Position numbers and translations under genes: made by a program
Notes under the pieces: generated by a model
What the model saw: the letters and a program-made list of their open reading frames with translations, nothing else
What the model was told of the DNA's origin: nothing
Databases searched by the model: none
Shown: in pieces, positions 1 through 6,928 of the stretch
Layout: each line of letters opens with the position of its first letter
Numbering within the stretch: position 1 is the stretch's first letter
From: Candidatus Aerophobota bacterium
GTDB lineage: Bacteria > Aerophobota > Aerophobia > Aerophobales > B3-G15
Direction of reading: 5' to 3'
DNA: 14,554 nt
NCBI GenBank assembly: GCA_030607715.1
Contig: JAUWJM010000026.1
Coordinates: 1-14,554 of the forward strand

Positions 1-348
1 GGGGGATGGGATATGCCTGATAATTTTCCTCTTACTATGAGTTTTACTGCCAATTTTGAGAGAGGGACGGTTGAGTTTAATTCCCGATATGAGAAAAGCC
101 TGGCCATTTACAGACCTGGGGAAGAAGTAGAGTATCCTGAGGTGAAAGTTGAGCTTCAAGCTTCCGCAGAAACAGGAGGGAATATTTCTGAGTTAGGAGG
201 ATACTTCTCAGAGATAAAGTACTTTGTTGGCTGTGTGAAAGATGACAAAATGCCAACCTTAGCCACAGGTGAATCTGCCAGAGATTCCCTGAAGGTTGTT
301 TTAGTAGAGCTTGAATCCATTAAAAGCGGTAGATTAATAAAGATTTGA
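1..348 (+). CDS. Gfo/Idh/MocA-family oxidoreductase, C-terminal fragment (5' end outside window)
   Basis: The reading frame is open from the first base (it reads GGWDMPDN...), so this is the 3' end of a longer gene and not a protein starting at the ATG at 13. The visible 116 codons look like the end of the C-terminal alpha/beta domain of NAD(P)-dependent sugar or inositol dehydrogenases. They contain a beta-sheet stretch (MSFTANFERGTVEFNS), then the family-typical run GGNISELGGYFSEIKYFVGC, then ESARDSLKVVLVELESIKSG, the usual closing helix. The NAD-binding Rossmann domain and catalytic residues lie upstream and cannot be seen, so substrate and cofactor cannot be told. The TGA stop at 346-348 lies inside the left arm of a hairpin. 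The gene is convergent with polX. Confidence 0.85.
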   Translation, partial: GGWDMPDNFPLTMSFTANFERGTVEFNSRYEKSLAIYRPGEEVEYPEVKVELQASAETGGNISELGGYFSEIKYFVGCVKDDKMPTLATGESARDSLKVVLVELESIKSGRLIKI

Positions 349-411
349 TTCATTGGGGTCCATCGGGGTCAAATCTTTATTATTGATAATCTTCAATTTG
401 GCCCCTTTTAT
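336..411 (+). terminator. Two overlapping hairpins, the second with a T-rich tail; likely intrinsic terminator
   Basis: Hairpin 1 is a perfect 13-bp inverted repeat: 336-348 (AATAAAGATTTGA) pairs with 369-381, with a 20-nt loop. Hairpin 2 pairs 365-374 (GGGGTCAAAT) with 396-405 (ATTTGGCCCC) through 10 pairs including one G-U, and is followed by TTTTATTTATTT. The second is a good rho-independent terminator for the oxidoreductase. The two share bases 369-374, so they cannot form together. Hairpin 1 is roughly symmetric with flanking T/A runs and could also stop polX transcription coming from the other side. The loop holds a tandem 10-nt repeat, CATTGGGGTC/CATCGGGGTC, at 351-370. Confidence 0.65.
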
Positions 412-430
412 TTATTTAATGAGATGCTTT

Positions 431-2155
431 TCATTTTTTAAGAAAGGCTAAAAGCTTTTCCAAGGGAAGGGTATTTATTACATCTTCTTTTTCCAACCAG
501 CCTCTTCGAGCAGTAATTACTCCTAATTTAATTAAATTCAAACTCTCCTTATTGTGAGCATCAGTAGTAATAACTATTGGTATTTTCCTCTTTTTAGCTT
601 CTTTTGCCCATAAATCATTTAAATCCAATCTCTGTGGCTGAGAGTTTATCTCCAGCCATACACCTCTATCTTTGGCCACTGGCATTACTTTATTTAAATT
701 AATAGCGCAAGCCTGCCTTTCTCCTAACAATCTACCTGTAGGATGAGCAAGAATCTTAACATAGGGATTTTGCAAAGCTTTAATCACCCGGGAAGTCATC
801 TTACGCTCATCCTGTTTAAAACCTGTGTGAACAGCGGCAATCACTATATCAAGCTTTTTTAATACATCATCAGAAAAATCAAGAGTCCCATCTGCTCTAA
901 TATTTACCTCTGTTCCCGAAAAAATCCTAAAGTTATCAAGAGAAGAATTTATCTTTTCAATCTCTTCAGCTTGAGATAAAACATCTTGTTCACTTAAACC
1001 CCCTGCTATTTTAAGAGAGGAAGAGTGATCAGTTATAGCTATATACTGGTATCCTTTTTCTCTTGCTCTTTGAGTCATATCTTCAATACTGTTCTTTCCG
1101 TCACTTCCTGTAGTATGCATATGAAAGTCTCCCCTAATATCCTCCTCTATTAGCAGGCGGGGAAGCTCTCCTTTTTCTGCGGCCTCTATTTCTCCTCTGT
1201 CTTCTCTTAACTCTGGTGGAATAAAGGAAAGATCAAGGCAGTTGTAAACATCTTTTTCTTTTTCCCCGGCAATCTTTTTCCCCTCCTGGGTAAATACTCC
1301 ATACTCGTTTATCTTCCATCCTCTCTTTATAGGTCTTTCCCTTAAATTTATATTATGAGATTTAGAGCCAGTAAAGTATTGAATAGCAGCTCCAAAAGAT
1401 TCAGGTGCTACAACTCTCAAATCTATTTGAAGTCCCTGAGAAGTTAATATGCTTGATTTTGTCTCTCCCTTAGCTAAAATATCATTCACAAAGGAAAGGC
1501 TAACAAAAGCATCCATAAGAGAAGAAGGATTAGATGAGGTAACAAGAATGTCAATATCTCCTATGGTTTCTTTTCCTCTTCTCAAACTCCCGGCAGGAGA
1601 TATCTTTTTTATCCAGGAAGATGCCCTTTCCCTTAACTCTAAAATTACCTCGCCTACAAGAGGAAGAGCTGTTCCCAGGAGAATACGGGAACTTCTCATT
1701 TTGTAAAGCTTTATGCCTTTAAGAATATTTTCCTCTGTTTTAGCTCCCATTCCCGGGAGATCTCTTAATCTATGAGATTGAACAGCTCTCTCAAGATCTT
1801 GAACGTTCCTCACTCCAACTTTCTCATAGAGAAGTTTAACTGTTTTTGGTCCCACTTCCGGGACAGAGAGAATTTCAACTAAACCAGGAGGAAACTCCGC
1901 TCTAAGTTGTTCATAAGCTGGAAGAGCTCCCGTAGACAGCAAAATTCTAATTTTTTCCAGTATTCCCTTGCCTATACCGGGAATATCTCTTAATTTTCCC
2001 TTTTGATAGAGCTCCTCCAAATCATCGGAGAGATGCTCTAAAGTATCAGCAGCTTTTTCATAAGCTCTTATTCGAAAAGGATTTTCTCCCTTAATAGAGA
2101 GAAAATCAGCCATTTCTCTGAAAGTTTGAGCTATTTTATTTTTACTAATCTTCAT
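431..2155 (-). CDS. polX: DNA polymerase/3'-5' exonuclease PolX (Pol beta-like core plus PHP domain)
   Basis: Family X DNA polymerase of the bacterial two-domain type, a cytoplasmic gap-filling repair enzyme. At 574 residues it has the usual length. Residues about 1-150 form the 8-kDa-like and fingers region with two helix-hairpin-helix motifs (DIPGIGKG near 57-64, DLPGMGAKT near 132-140). The nucleotidyltransferase palm has the metal-binding Asp pair in GDIDILV (D200, D202) and a third Asp in QIDLRV (D245). The PHP phosphoesterase domain occupies about 340-574 with an intact set of ligands: HMH (H345, H347), TDH (D376, H377), E416, H443, AHPTGR (H471) and TDAH (D532, H534). Both polymerase and exonuclease activities are therefore expected. 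The start codon overlaps the end of rdgB-coaE by 11 nt, giving translational coupling, and it is the last gene of the long operon. No truncation is visible. Confidence 0.96.
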   Translation of the reverse strand: MKISKNKIAQTFREMADFLSIKGENPFRIRAYEKAADTLEHLSDDLEELYQKGKLRDIPGIGKGILEKIRILLSTGALPAYEQLRAEFPPGLVEILSVPEVGPKTVKLLYEKVGVRNVQDLERAVQSHRLRDLPGMGAKTEENILKGIKLYKMRSSRILLGTALPLVGEVILELRERASSWIKKISPAGSLRRGKETIGDIDILVTSSNPSSLMDAFVSLSFVNDILAKGETKSSILTSQGLQIDLRVVAPESFGAAIQYFTGSKSHNINLRERPIKRGWKINEYGVFTQEGKKIAGEKEKDVYNCLDLSFIPPELREDRGEIEAAEKGELPRLLIEEDIRGDFHMHTTGSDGKNSIEDMTQRAREKGYQYIAITDHSSSLKIAGGLSEQDVLSQAEEIEKINSSLDNFRIFSGTEVNIRADGTLDFSDDVLKKLDIVIAAVHTGFKQDERKMTSRVIKALQNPYVKILAHPTGRLLGERQACAINLNKVMPVAKDRGVWLEINSQPQRLDLNDLWAKEAKKRKIPIVITTDAHNKESLNLIKLGVITARRGWLEKEDVINTLPLEKLLAFLKK

Positions 2156-3335
2156 CTTTAGTAAGCTTTACCCATAGCTTCTCTACATCTTTCCTTAGAT
2201 GAGTTAAATCGCCTTCGTTTTCCAGGACAAAATCAGCTCTAAAGATTTTCTCTGAAGAGGGAAGCTGAGCTCTCATTACAGCTTCAATTTCATCTTTGGT
2301 TAAGGAAGTGTCTTTTATTATCCTCTCTATCTGCTTATCTTTGGAGCAGTTAACAACTACAATTTTGTTCATAAGTGATTCCCATCCTGCTTCAAAAATT
2401 AAAGCTGCCTCCACCACTACAACTTTTTTGGGACTGGATTTAATTTTTTCCTTAACTACTTGCCCTATTAAAGGATGAAGAATGGAATTTAGCTTTTTTA
2501 GTTTACTCTTATCTTTGAAAACCACTCCTCTTAATTTTTTTCGAGAAACCTTTCCTTCTTTATCAAGAATAGACTCACCAAATAACTCAACCAGCTCCTC
2601 TTTAACTTCCTCTCTTTTCAGGATTAAATGCCCTACCCTATCAGCTTCAATCACATAGGCCCCCATTTCCTCAAATATACCAGCAGTAGCGCTTTTCCCA
2701 CAACCGATATTACCTGTAAGTCCAATTATTAAAGAAGACTTGAAGGATGCCCATTCTTTAAGTATCATCTTAGCTTTAAATAAGGCCTTAGCCCGATGAC
2801 TAATTTGATTTTTCTCTTTTGAAGAGAGTTCGGCAAAAGTTTTATCAAACCCTTCAGGTTGAAATAAAGGATCATATCCAAAACCAGCTTTACCTCTCAT
2901 TTCCAATATAATTTTCCCTTTACAAATTCCCTCTACTACCTCCTCTTTCCCCTGAGGATCAATCAGAGCAGTCACACACCTGAATAACGCTTTCCTCTTT
3001 TCATCAGGAACTCCCTTTAAAGAAAAGAAAAGTTTTCGATTGTTATCCTCATAAGTTGCCTCAGGACCTGCAAAACGAGAAGAAAATACCCCTGGGGCTC
3101 CTTTTAAAGCCTCCACTTCCAGCCCAGAATCATCAGCCAAAGCTATTTTTTTAGTAAAATGAGATACGGATCTTGCTTTAAGTAAAGCATTTTCCCTTAG
3201 GGTATTCCCTTCCTCCTTTACATAAGGAAAGCTAAGAAAATCCTTAAAAGTTAATATTTTTAACCTTAAGTCTTTAAGTATATCTTTTATCTCATCTATT
3301 TTGTCCACATTTCTGGTAGCTAAAACTACTTCCAT
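2145..3335 (-). CDS. rdgB-coaE: Bifunctional fusion: dITP/XTP pyrophosphatase (RdgB/HAM1) + dephospho-CoA kinase (CoaE)
   Basis: One uninterrupted 396-codon frame covers two complete enzymes. Residues 1 to about 195 are RdgB/HAM1, which hydrolyses non-canonical dITP, XTP and ITP to monophosphates. It shows ATRNVDKIDE (T7, N9, K12), the ADDSGLEV metal site (D68, D69), SSRFAG, GFGYDPLF (151-158) and ISHRAKAL (178-185). Residues about 202-396 are CoaE, the ATP-dependent last step of CoA synthesis. It shows a P-loop GNIGCGKS (208-215), IEADRVGH (D232), LHPLI and VVVEAALIFEAG. The linker is only about six residues, so there is no room for a lost stop and restart. The gene overlaps the rph stop by 10 nt (ATGGAAGTAG) and the polX start by 11 nt. 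rph-rdgB adjacency is common in bacteria; the CoaE fusion is the unusual part. The two chemistries are unrelated apart from both serving nucleotide or cofactor housekeeping. Confidence 0.93.
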   Translation of the reverse strand: MEVVLATRNVDKIDEIKDILKDLRLKILTFKDFLSFPYVKEEGNTLRENALLKARSVSHFTKKIALADDSGLEVEALKGAPGVFSSRFAGPEATYEDNNRKLFFSLKGVPDEKRKALFRCVTALIDPQGKEEVVEGICKGKIILEMRGKAGFGYDPLFQPEGFDKTFAELSSKEKNQISHRAKALFKAKMILKEWASFKSSLIIGLTGNIGCGKSATAGIFEEMGAYVIEADRVGHLILKREEVKEELVELFGESILDKEGKVSRKKLRGVVFKDKSKLKKLNSILHPLIGQVVKEKIKSSPKKVVVVEAALIFEAGWESLMNKIVVVNCSKDKQIERIIKDTSLTKDEIEAVMRAQLPSSEKIFRADFVLENEGDLTHLRKDVEKLWVKLTKDED

Positions 3336-4048
3336 CTACTCTCTCCAAGTTCCTTTTCAAGTTTAATTAAATCTTTTATTCCCTTTTCACCCAGATTAAG
3401 AAGATCATCAAGTGTTTTTCGAGAAAAGGAAAATTCTTCTCCACTTACCTGAACTTCCACTACCTCACCCTCATCAGTCATTGCTAAATTCATATCTACC
3501 ACAGCTCTTGAGTCCTCATGATAGCAAAGATCTAAAAGCAGTTCATCATCTACAACCCCCACACTTACAGCAGCCAGCCACTCTTTAATAATTGAACCTT
3601 CAATTAGTCCTTTTTCTCTGAGCCATTGATCCACTTCTAAAAGGGCAAGGAAAGAACCAGTTATAGCAGCACAGCGAGTACCTCCATCAGCCTGTAAAAC
3701 ATCACAATCCAGCCAAATAGTTTGATTTCTTAACATATCAAGATCAACTACTGCCCTTAAAGATCTACCTATTAATCTTTGAATTTCGTAAGACCTTCCT
3801 CTTTTTCGTTCCACTTCACGAAAAGATCGATTGGGTGTGGCATAAGGCAGCATAGAATATTCAGCTGTAAGCCATCCTCTTCCACTTTCTCTTAAAAAAG
3901 GAGGAACTCCTTCCTCAACCATAGCTACACAGAGCACTTTAGTATTACCAAAACTTATCAGGGTAGACCCCTGAGCATATTTAACAAAGCTTCTTTTTAT
4001 AACAATTTTTCGAAGCTCATCTGCTTCTCTTCCATTTTGTCTTCTCAT
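3326..4048 (-). CDS. rph: Ribonuclease PH
   Basis: Phosphorolytic 3'-5' exoribonuclease that trims tRNA 3' ends, normally a hexameric ring in the cytoplasm. Its 240 residues match the family length. Family markers are an N-terminal R-x2-NGR-x2-DELR segment, SGRGWLTAEYSMLPYAT (a substrate and phosphate-binding stretch), R-rich EVERKRGRSYEIQRLIGRSLRAV, DCDVLQADGGTRCAAITG (phosphate-site GTR, with Cys where Thr or Ala is usual) and DLCYHEDSRAVVDMN. The start is preceded by a GGGGAAG Shine-Dalgarno sequence. The gene begins 10 nt after the fumarase subunit gene and overlaps rdgB-coaE by 10 nt. Nothing important is missing. Confidence 0.96.
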   Translation of the reverse strand: MRRQNGREADELRKIVIKRSFVKYAQGSTLISFGNTKVLCVAMVEEGVPPFLRESGRGWLTAEYSMLPYATPNRSFREVERKRGRSYEIQRLIGRSLRAVVDLDMLRNQTIWLDCDVLQADGGTRCAAITGSFLALLEVDQWLREKGLIEGSIIKEWLAAVSVGVVDDELLLDLCYHEDSRAVVDMNLAMTDEGEVVEVQVSGEEFSFSRKTLDDLLNLGEKGIKDLIKLEKELGESRWK

Positions 4049-4058
4049 TTTCTTCCCC

Positions 4059-4595
4059 CTAATTTAACTGTTGGTAAATATCCTTTCCTTTAGTATCTAT
4101 TCCTACTATTACAGGAAAATCCTGTACCCATAGTTTGTATATAGCCTCTGTAGCTAAATCAGCAAAGGCTATTAGCTCAGCTTTTTTTATTTTGCTGGAT
4201 AAATAAGCTCCTCCTCCTGCTAAGGCAAGAAAATAAACAGCTCGGTATTTCTTTAAAAGCTCTCTAATTTGAAAAGACCTTTGCCCCTTTCCTATCATTC
4301 CCCGCAGCCCTTTAGTTAAAAGAGGAAGGGTAAATTCATCCATTCGGTAGCTACTGGTAGGACCACAGCTACCAAAGGGTTTTTTTGGTTGAGGAGGAGT
4401 AGGAGCAGTATAATAGATAACTTGATTAGATAAATTAATGGGAAGAGATTTATCCTCTTCAATTAAATTAATTAAGCGCAGGTGGGCAGCGTCTCGAGCT
4501 GTATAGAGAATGCCACTAATTAATACTTCATCTCCTGACTTAAGGGAGAGGGCAATTTCTTCATTGAGGGGAGTAGTAATTTTAATTGGGTTCAT
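4059..4595 (-). CDS. Class I fumarate hydratase, beta (C-terminal) subunit
   Basis: Beta subunit of the two-subunit Fe-S hydro-lyase family (fumarase class I, L(+)-tartrate dehydratase), which converts fumarate to malate. At 178 residues it equals the usual stand-alone beta domain. The swivelling-domain signature is clear: GDEVLISGILYTARDAAH near 21-38, then IYYTAPTPPQP, GSCGPTSSYRMDEF and GMIGKG, which form the family's substrate-binding region. The 4Fe-4S cluster sits in the alpha subunit, which is normally encoded immediately upstream. Here the upstream gene is a small membrane protein and no alpha subunit occurs in the window. The gene overlaps its upstream neighbour by 14 nt. Fumarase and tartrate dehydratase beta subunits cannot be separated by sight; fumarase is more likely in a biosynthetic operon. 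Confidence 0.88.
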   Translation of the reverse strand: MNPIKITTPLNEEIALSLKSGDEVLISGILYTARDAAHLRLINLIEEDKSLPINLSNQVIYYTAPTPPQPKKPFGSCGPTSSYRMDEFTLPLLTKGLRGMIGKGQRSFQIRELLKKYRAVYFLALAGGGAYLSSKIKKAELIAFADLATEAIYKLWVQDFPVIVGIDTKGKDIYQQLN

Positions 4596-4809
4596 GTTTA
4601 TTTTTTTTCTCTGATGTTTTGGGAAAAATTTCCTCTACACGAGTTTGAACCCTTTTAAAAATATCAAAGACTTCTCCTAAAAAAATTCCTATAATTATCA
4701 TAAAGATAATTAAGAGTATAGGCCAGGCAAATATTAATAGAAGAGCTATTGCTAAACCAGTTAATCCTCCGGCAATCTTCCCTTTACTTCTGTTGAAAGC
4801 CTTCCACAT
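4582..4809 (-). CDS. Small membrane protein, DUF2273-like
   Basis: Protein of 75 residues with a basic N-terminus (MWKAFNRSKGK), a glycine-rich first membrane segment (about 12-29) and a second hydrophobic segment (about 30-47) broken by a Pro, then a charged cytoplasmic tail rich in Lys and Glu. The pattern of a Gly-rich helix, FAWP, a second helix with GIFLGEVFD and a polar end resembles DUF2273-type small integral membrane proteins. Their role is unknown, although some sit beside Asp23/alkaline-shock proteins. No Asp23 gene is seen here. It starts 2 nt after the ftsZ stop and uses GGGGA inside the ftsZ end as ribosome site, so it is translationally coupled to ftsZ. It ends inside the fumarase gene start. 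A role at the membrane near the division machinery is possible but only suggested by position. Confidence 0.7.
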   Translation of the reverse strand: MWKAFNRSKGKIAGGLTGLAIALLLIFAWPILLIIFMIIIGIFLGEVFDIFKRVQTRVEEIFPKTSEKKNKHEPN

Positions 4810-4811
4810 TT

Positions 4812-5906
4812 TTAGTTATTCCCCTTTCTTAAAAAAGTAGGGATATCCAGATCATCCTCACCATAAGCTCCCAGATCCAGTTTTTCTTGATAGAGCTTCT
4901 CTTTATCAACTTCTTCCTTTTCTTCTATCTTGATTCCGGAAGCTATTAAAGTAAGGATAACCTCGTTAGATAACTCATCATCTATGCTTACTCCTATATT
5001 AGTTTCAGTGGTATTCTTTACCTTCTCCTGTATAGCCAAAGCGATTTTTTCCAATTGATTTAAACTAAACTTTCCTCCCCCTCTTACACTGATAAGAACA
5101 GAACCAGCCTCTTTTAAAGATACCTCTCCCCATAAAGGTGAAGCTAAAGCCTGTTTAATTGCCTCTTCCCCAGCTTTTTCTCCCTTGCCTTTTCCCATAG
5201 TTATTTTAACTTGGCCCTTTTTTGATAGGACATTTTTTATATCGGCAAAATCTATGCTAATTAAACCCGGAGTAAAAAGCAGATATTCCATAACTTTAAG
5301 AGAAACTTCCAAAATTTCATCTATCTTGCCAAATCCTTCTTTAAAAGGAAGTGAGCCTTGTGAGTTATTTAAAAGAAAATCATTGTTAATTATCATTAAA
5401 CTATCTACAAGTTCCTCTAATTTTCCCAGAACTCTCTTAGCTTGAGCTGTCCTTCTTTCCCCTTCAAAGCGAAAGGGAAGAATAAAAAAACCAATGGTTA
5501 AACAATTCATCTCTTTAGCAATTTGGGCTACTACAGAAGAGGCACCTGCTCCCATTCCTTTCCCTAAACCACAAACCAGGAAAAGCAGATCCACATCTTT
5601 TAAAAGCTCTCTGATTTTACTCTCTCCTTCCATAGCAACCTTTTTCCCTATTTTTAAATCTCCTCCTGTTCCCCATCCCTGAGTAAGAGAGTTTCCCAAT
5701 AATAATTTCTCTTCAACCTCACAATTCTCCAGCTCTTTTCTACTTGTATCCAGAGCAACAAACCTTATAAATCCTTTTTCCCTGAATTTTAAACGAGAGA
5801 TAATTTTGCATCCACCCCCTCCAATTCCCATTACCTTTATTTGAGGCAGAAATGGCTTAGTGGCTATCTTATCCAAAACTTGAGGAGAAGATTCAAATTC
5901 TATCAT
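4812..5906 (-). CDS. ftsZ: Divergent FtsZ (tubulin-like cell division GTPase)
   Basis: FtsZ polymerises into the division ring. Recognisable parts of this 364-residue protein are loop T1 GIGGGGCK (27-34), T3 WGTGG (78-82), T4 GLGKGMGAGA (113-122), T5 LPFRFEGERR (143-152), T7 SIDFADIK (217-224) and a C-terminal tail DDLDIPTFLRK (351-361) that matches the canonical FtsA/SepF-binding peptide. Three nucleotide-pocket positions are non-standard. T1 has Lys34 where Asn is usual, T4 is GKGMGAG instead of GGGTGTG, and T7 has Ser217 where the Asn of NxDFADV is usual. The two catalytic-loop acids D219 and D222 are kept. The linker before the tail is only about 20 residues. The start is supported by AGGTGAG just upstream; the gene lies 14 nt after pheS and 2 nt before the small membrane protein. 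No ftsA, ftsQ or mur genes are nearby. It could be the only FtsZ of a divergent lineage or a second paralogue. Confidence 0.88.
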   Translation of the reverse strand: MIEFESSPQVLDKIATKPFLPQIKVMGIGGGGCKIISRLKFREKGFIRFVALDTSRKELENCEVEEKLLLGNSLTQGWGTGGDLKIGKKVAMEGESKIRELLKDVDLLFLVCGLGKGMGAGASSVVAQIAKEMNCLTIGFFILPFRFEGERRTAQAKRVLGKLEELVDSLMIINNDFLLNNSQGSLPFKEGFGKIDEILEVSLKVMEYLLFTPGLISIDFADIKNVLSKKGQVKITMGKGKGEKAGEEAIKQALASPLWGEVSLKEAGSVLISVRGGGKFSLNQLEKIALAIQEKVKNTTETNIGVSIDDELSNEVILTLIASGIKIEEKEEVDKEKLYQEKLDLGAYGEDDLDIPTFLRKGNN

Positions 5907-5920
5907 TTCTCACCTGTTCT

Positions 5921-6928
5921 TTAAAACTGACGCAAAAACCTAATATCATTTTGAAAAAATAAACGAATATCATCAATGCCATACTTTAACATACAGATTC
6001 TCTCCACACCCATTCCAAAGGCAAACCCCTGGTATTTATTCGGATCATAACCTACTTTTTTGAAAACCTCCGGATCCACCATCCCCGAACCTAAAATCTC
6101 TAACCATCCTTTATTAGCACAAACTTTGCACCCAGAACCTTCGCAAATAATGCAACTGATATCTACCTCAGCACTGGGCTCAGTAAAAGGGAAATAACTG
6201 GGTCTAAAACGAAGACGAGTTTTTCTACCAAACATCTTATGAACAAAATAGGTAAGAGAACTTTTAAGGTCAGAGAAAGTAATTTTTCTATCTACAGCTA
6301 ACCCTTCCACTTGATGAAATACAGGAAAATGTGAGGCATCAATAGCATCTCTTCGGTAGCATTTTCCTGGAGAAATCATACGAATTGGAGGCTGAGTTTT
6401 TTCCATTATTCGAATTTGAACCGGGGAGGTTTGAGTCCTTAAAAGATGAGCATCATTTAAATAAAAGGAATCCTGTTCATCCCTAACTGGATGATATTTA
6501 GGTATGTTTAGAGCTTCAAAATTATAATATTCTGTTTCTATCTCTGGTCCTGTGATCACCTGAAAACCCAAACCGATAAAAATACTTTCAATCTCTTTTA
6601 AGGTTTGAGTAATGGGGTGAAGAGTGCCTAAAGAATACCTTTTCCCGGGTAGAGTAACATCAACTCTTTTATATCTTTTCTCACTGGATATCTCTTTTGC
6701 TCGTCTATCTAAACTTTTCTTAAATTTTATCTTTACCTCATTAATTAGTTTTCCAATTAAGGGCCTTTCTCCTAAGGGAAGATTGGGAATACTCTTTATA
6801 AACTTAGTGATCTGCCCTTGCTTTCTACCTAAAAACTCTATTTTTAGCTTTTCCAGCTCCTCTTTACTGTTTGCCTGGTCTATCCTCTCCTGAGCAGTTT
6901 TACTTAATCTCTCTATCTCTTCCCTCAT
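5921..6928 (-). CDS. pheS: Phenylalanine-tRNA ligase alpha subunit
   Basis: Catalytic alpha chain of the (alpha-beta)2 class II phenylalanyl-tRNA synthetase, which charges tRNA-Phe. At 335 residues it is normal length. Residues about 1-85 are the N-terminal coiled coil that packs on tRNA. The catalytic core follows, with a motif 1 region ([15 protein letters not shown], 103-117), Y/N/F-rich substrate loop, motif 2 ([18 protein letters not shown], 183-200), FTEPSAEVD, and motif 3 ([17 protein letters not shown], 301-317). A CxxC-x4-CxxC cluster (C259, C262, C267, C270) occurs in the usual place for PheS proteins of this type. A GGAGG ribosome site lies 9 nt before the ATG, and the start overlaps leuA by 29 nt. 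The partner pheT, normally next downstream, is absent: ftsZ follows after 14 nt. Confidence 0.96.
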   Translation of the reverse strand: MREEIERLSKTAQERIDQANSKEELEKLKIEFLGRKQGQITKFIKSIPNLPLGERPLIGKLINEVKIKFKKSLDRRAKEISSEKRYKRVDVTLPGKRYSLGTLHPITQTLKEIESIFIGLGFQVITGPEIETEYYNFEALNIPKYHPVRDEQDSFYLNDAHLLRTQTSPVQIRIMEKTQPPIRMISPGKCYRRDAIDASHFPVFHQVEGLAVDRKITFSDLKSSLTYFVHKMFGRKTRLRFRPSYFPFTEPSAEVDISCIICEGSGCKVCANKGWLEILGSGMVDPEVFKKVGYDPNKYQGFAFGMGVERICMLKYGIDDIRLFFQNDIRFLRQF

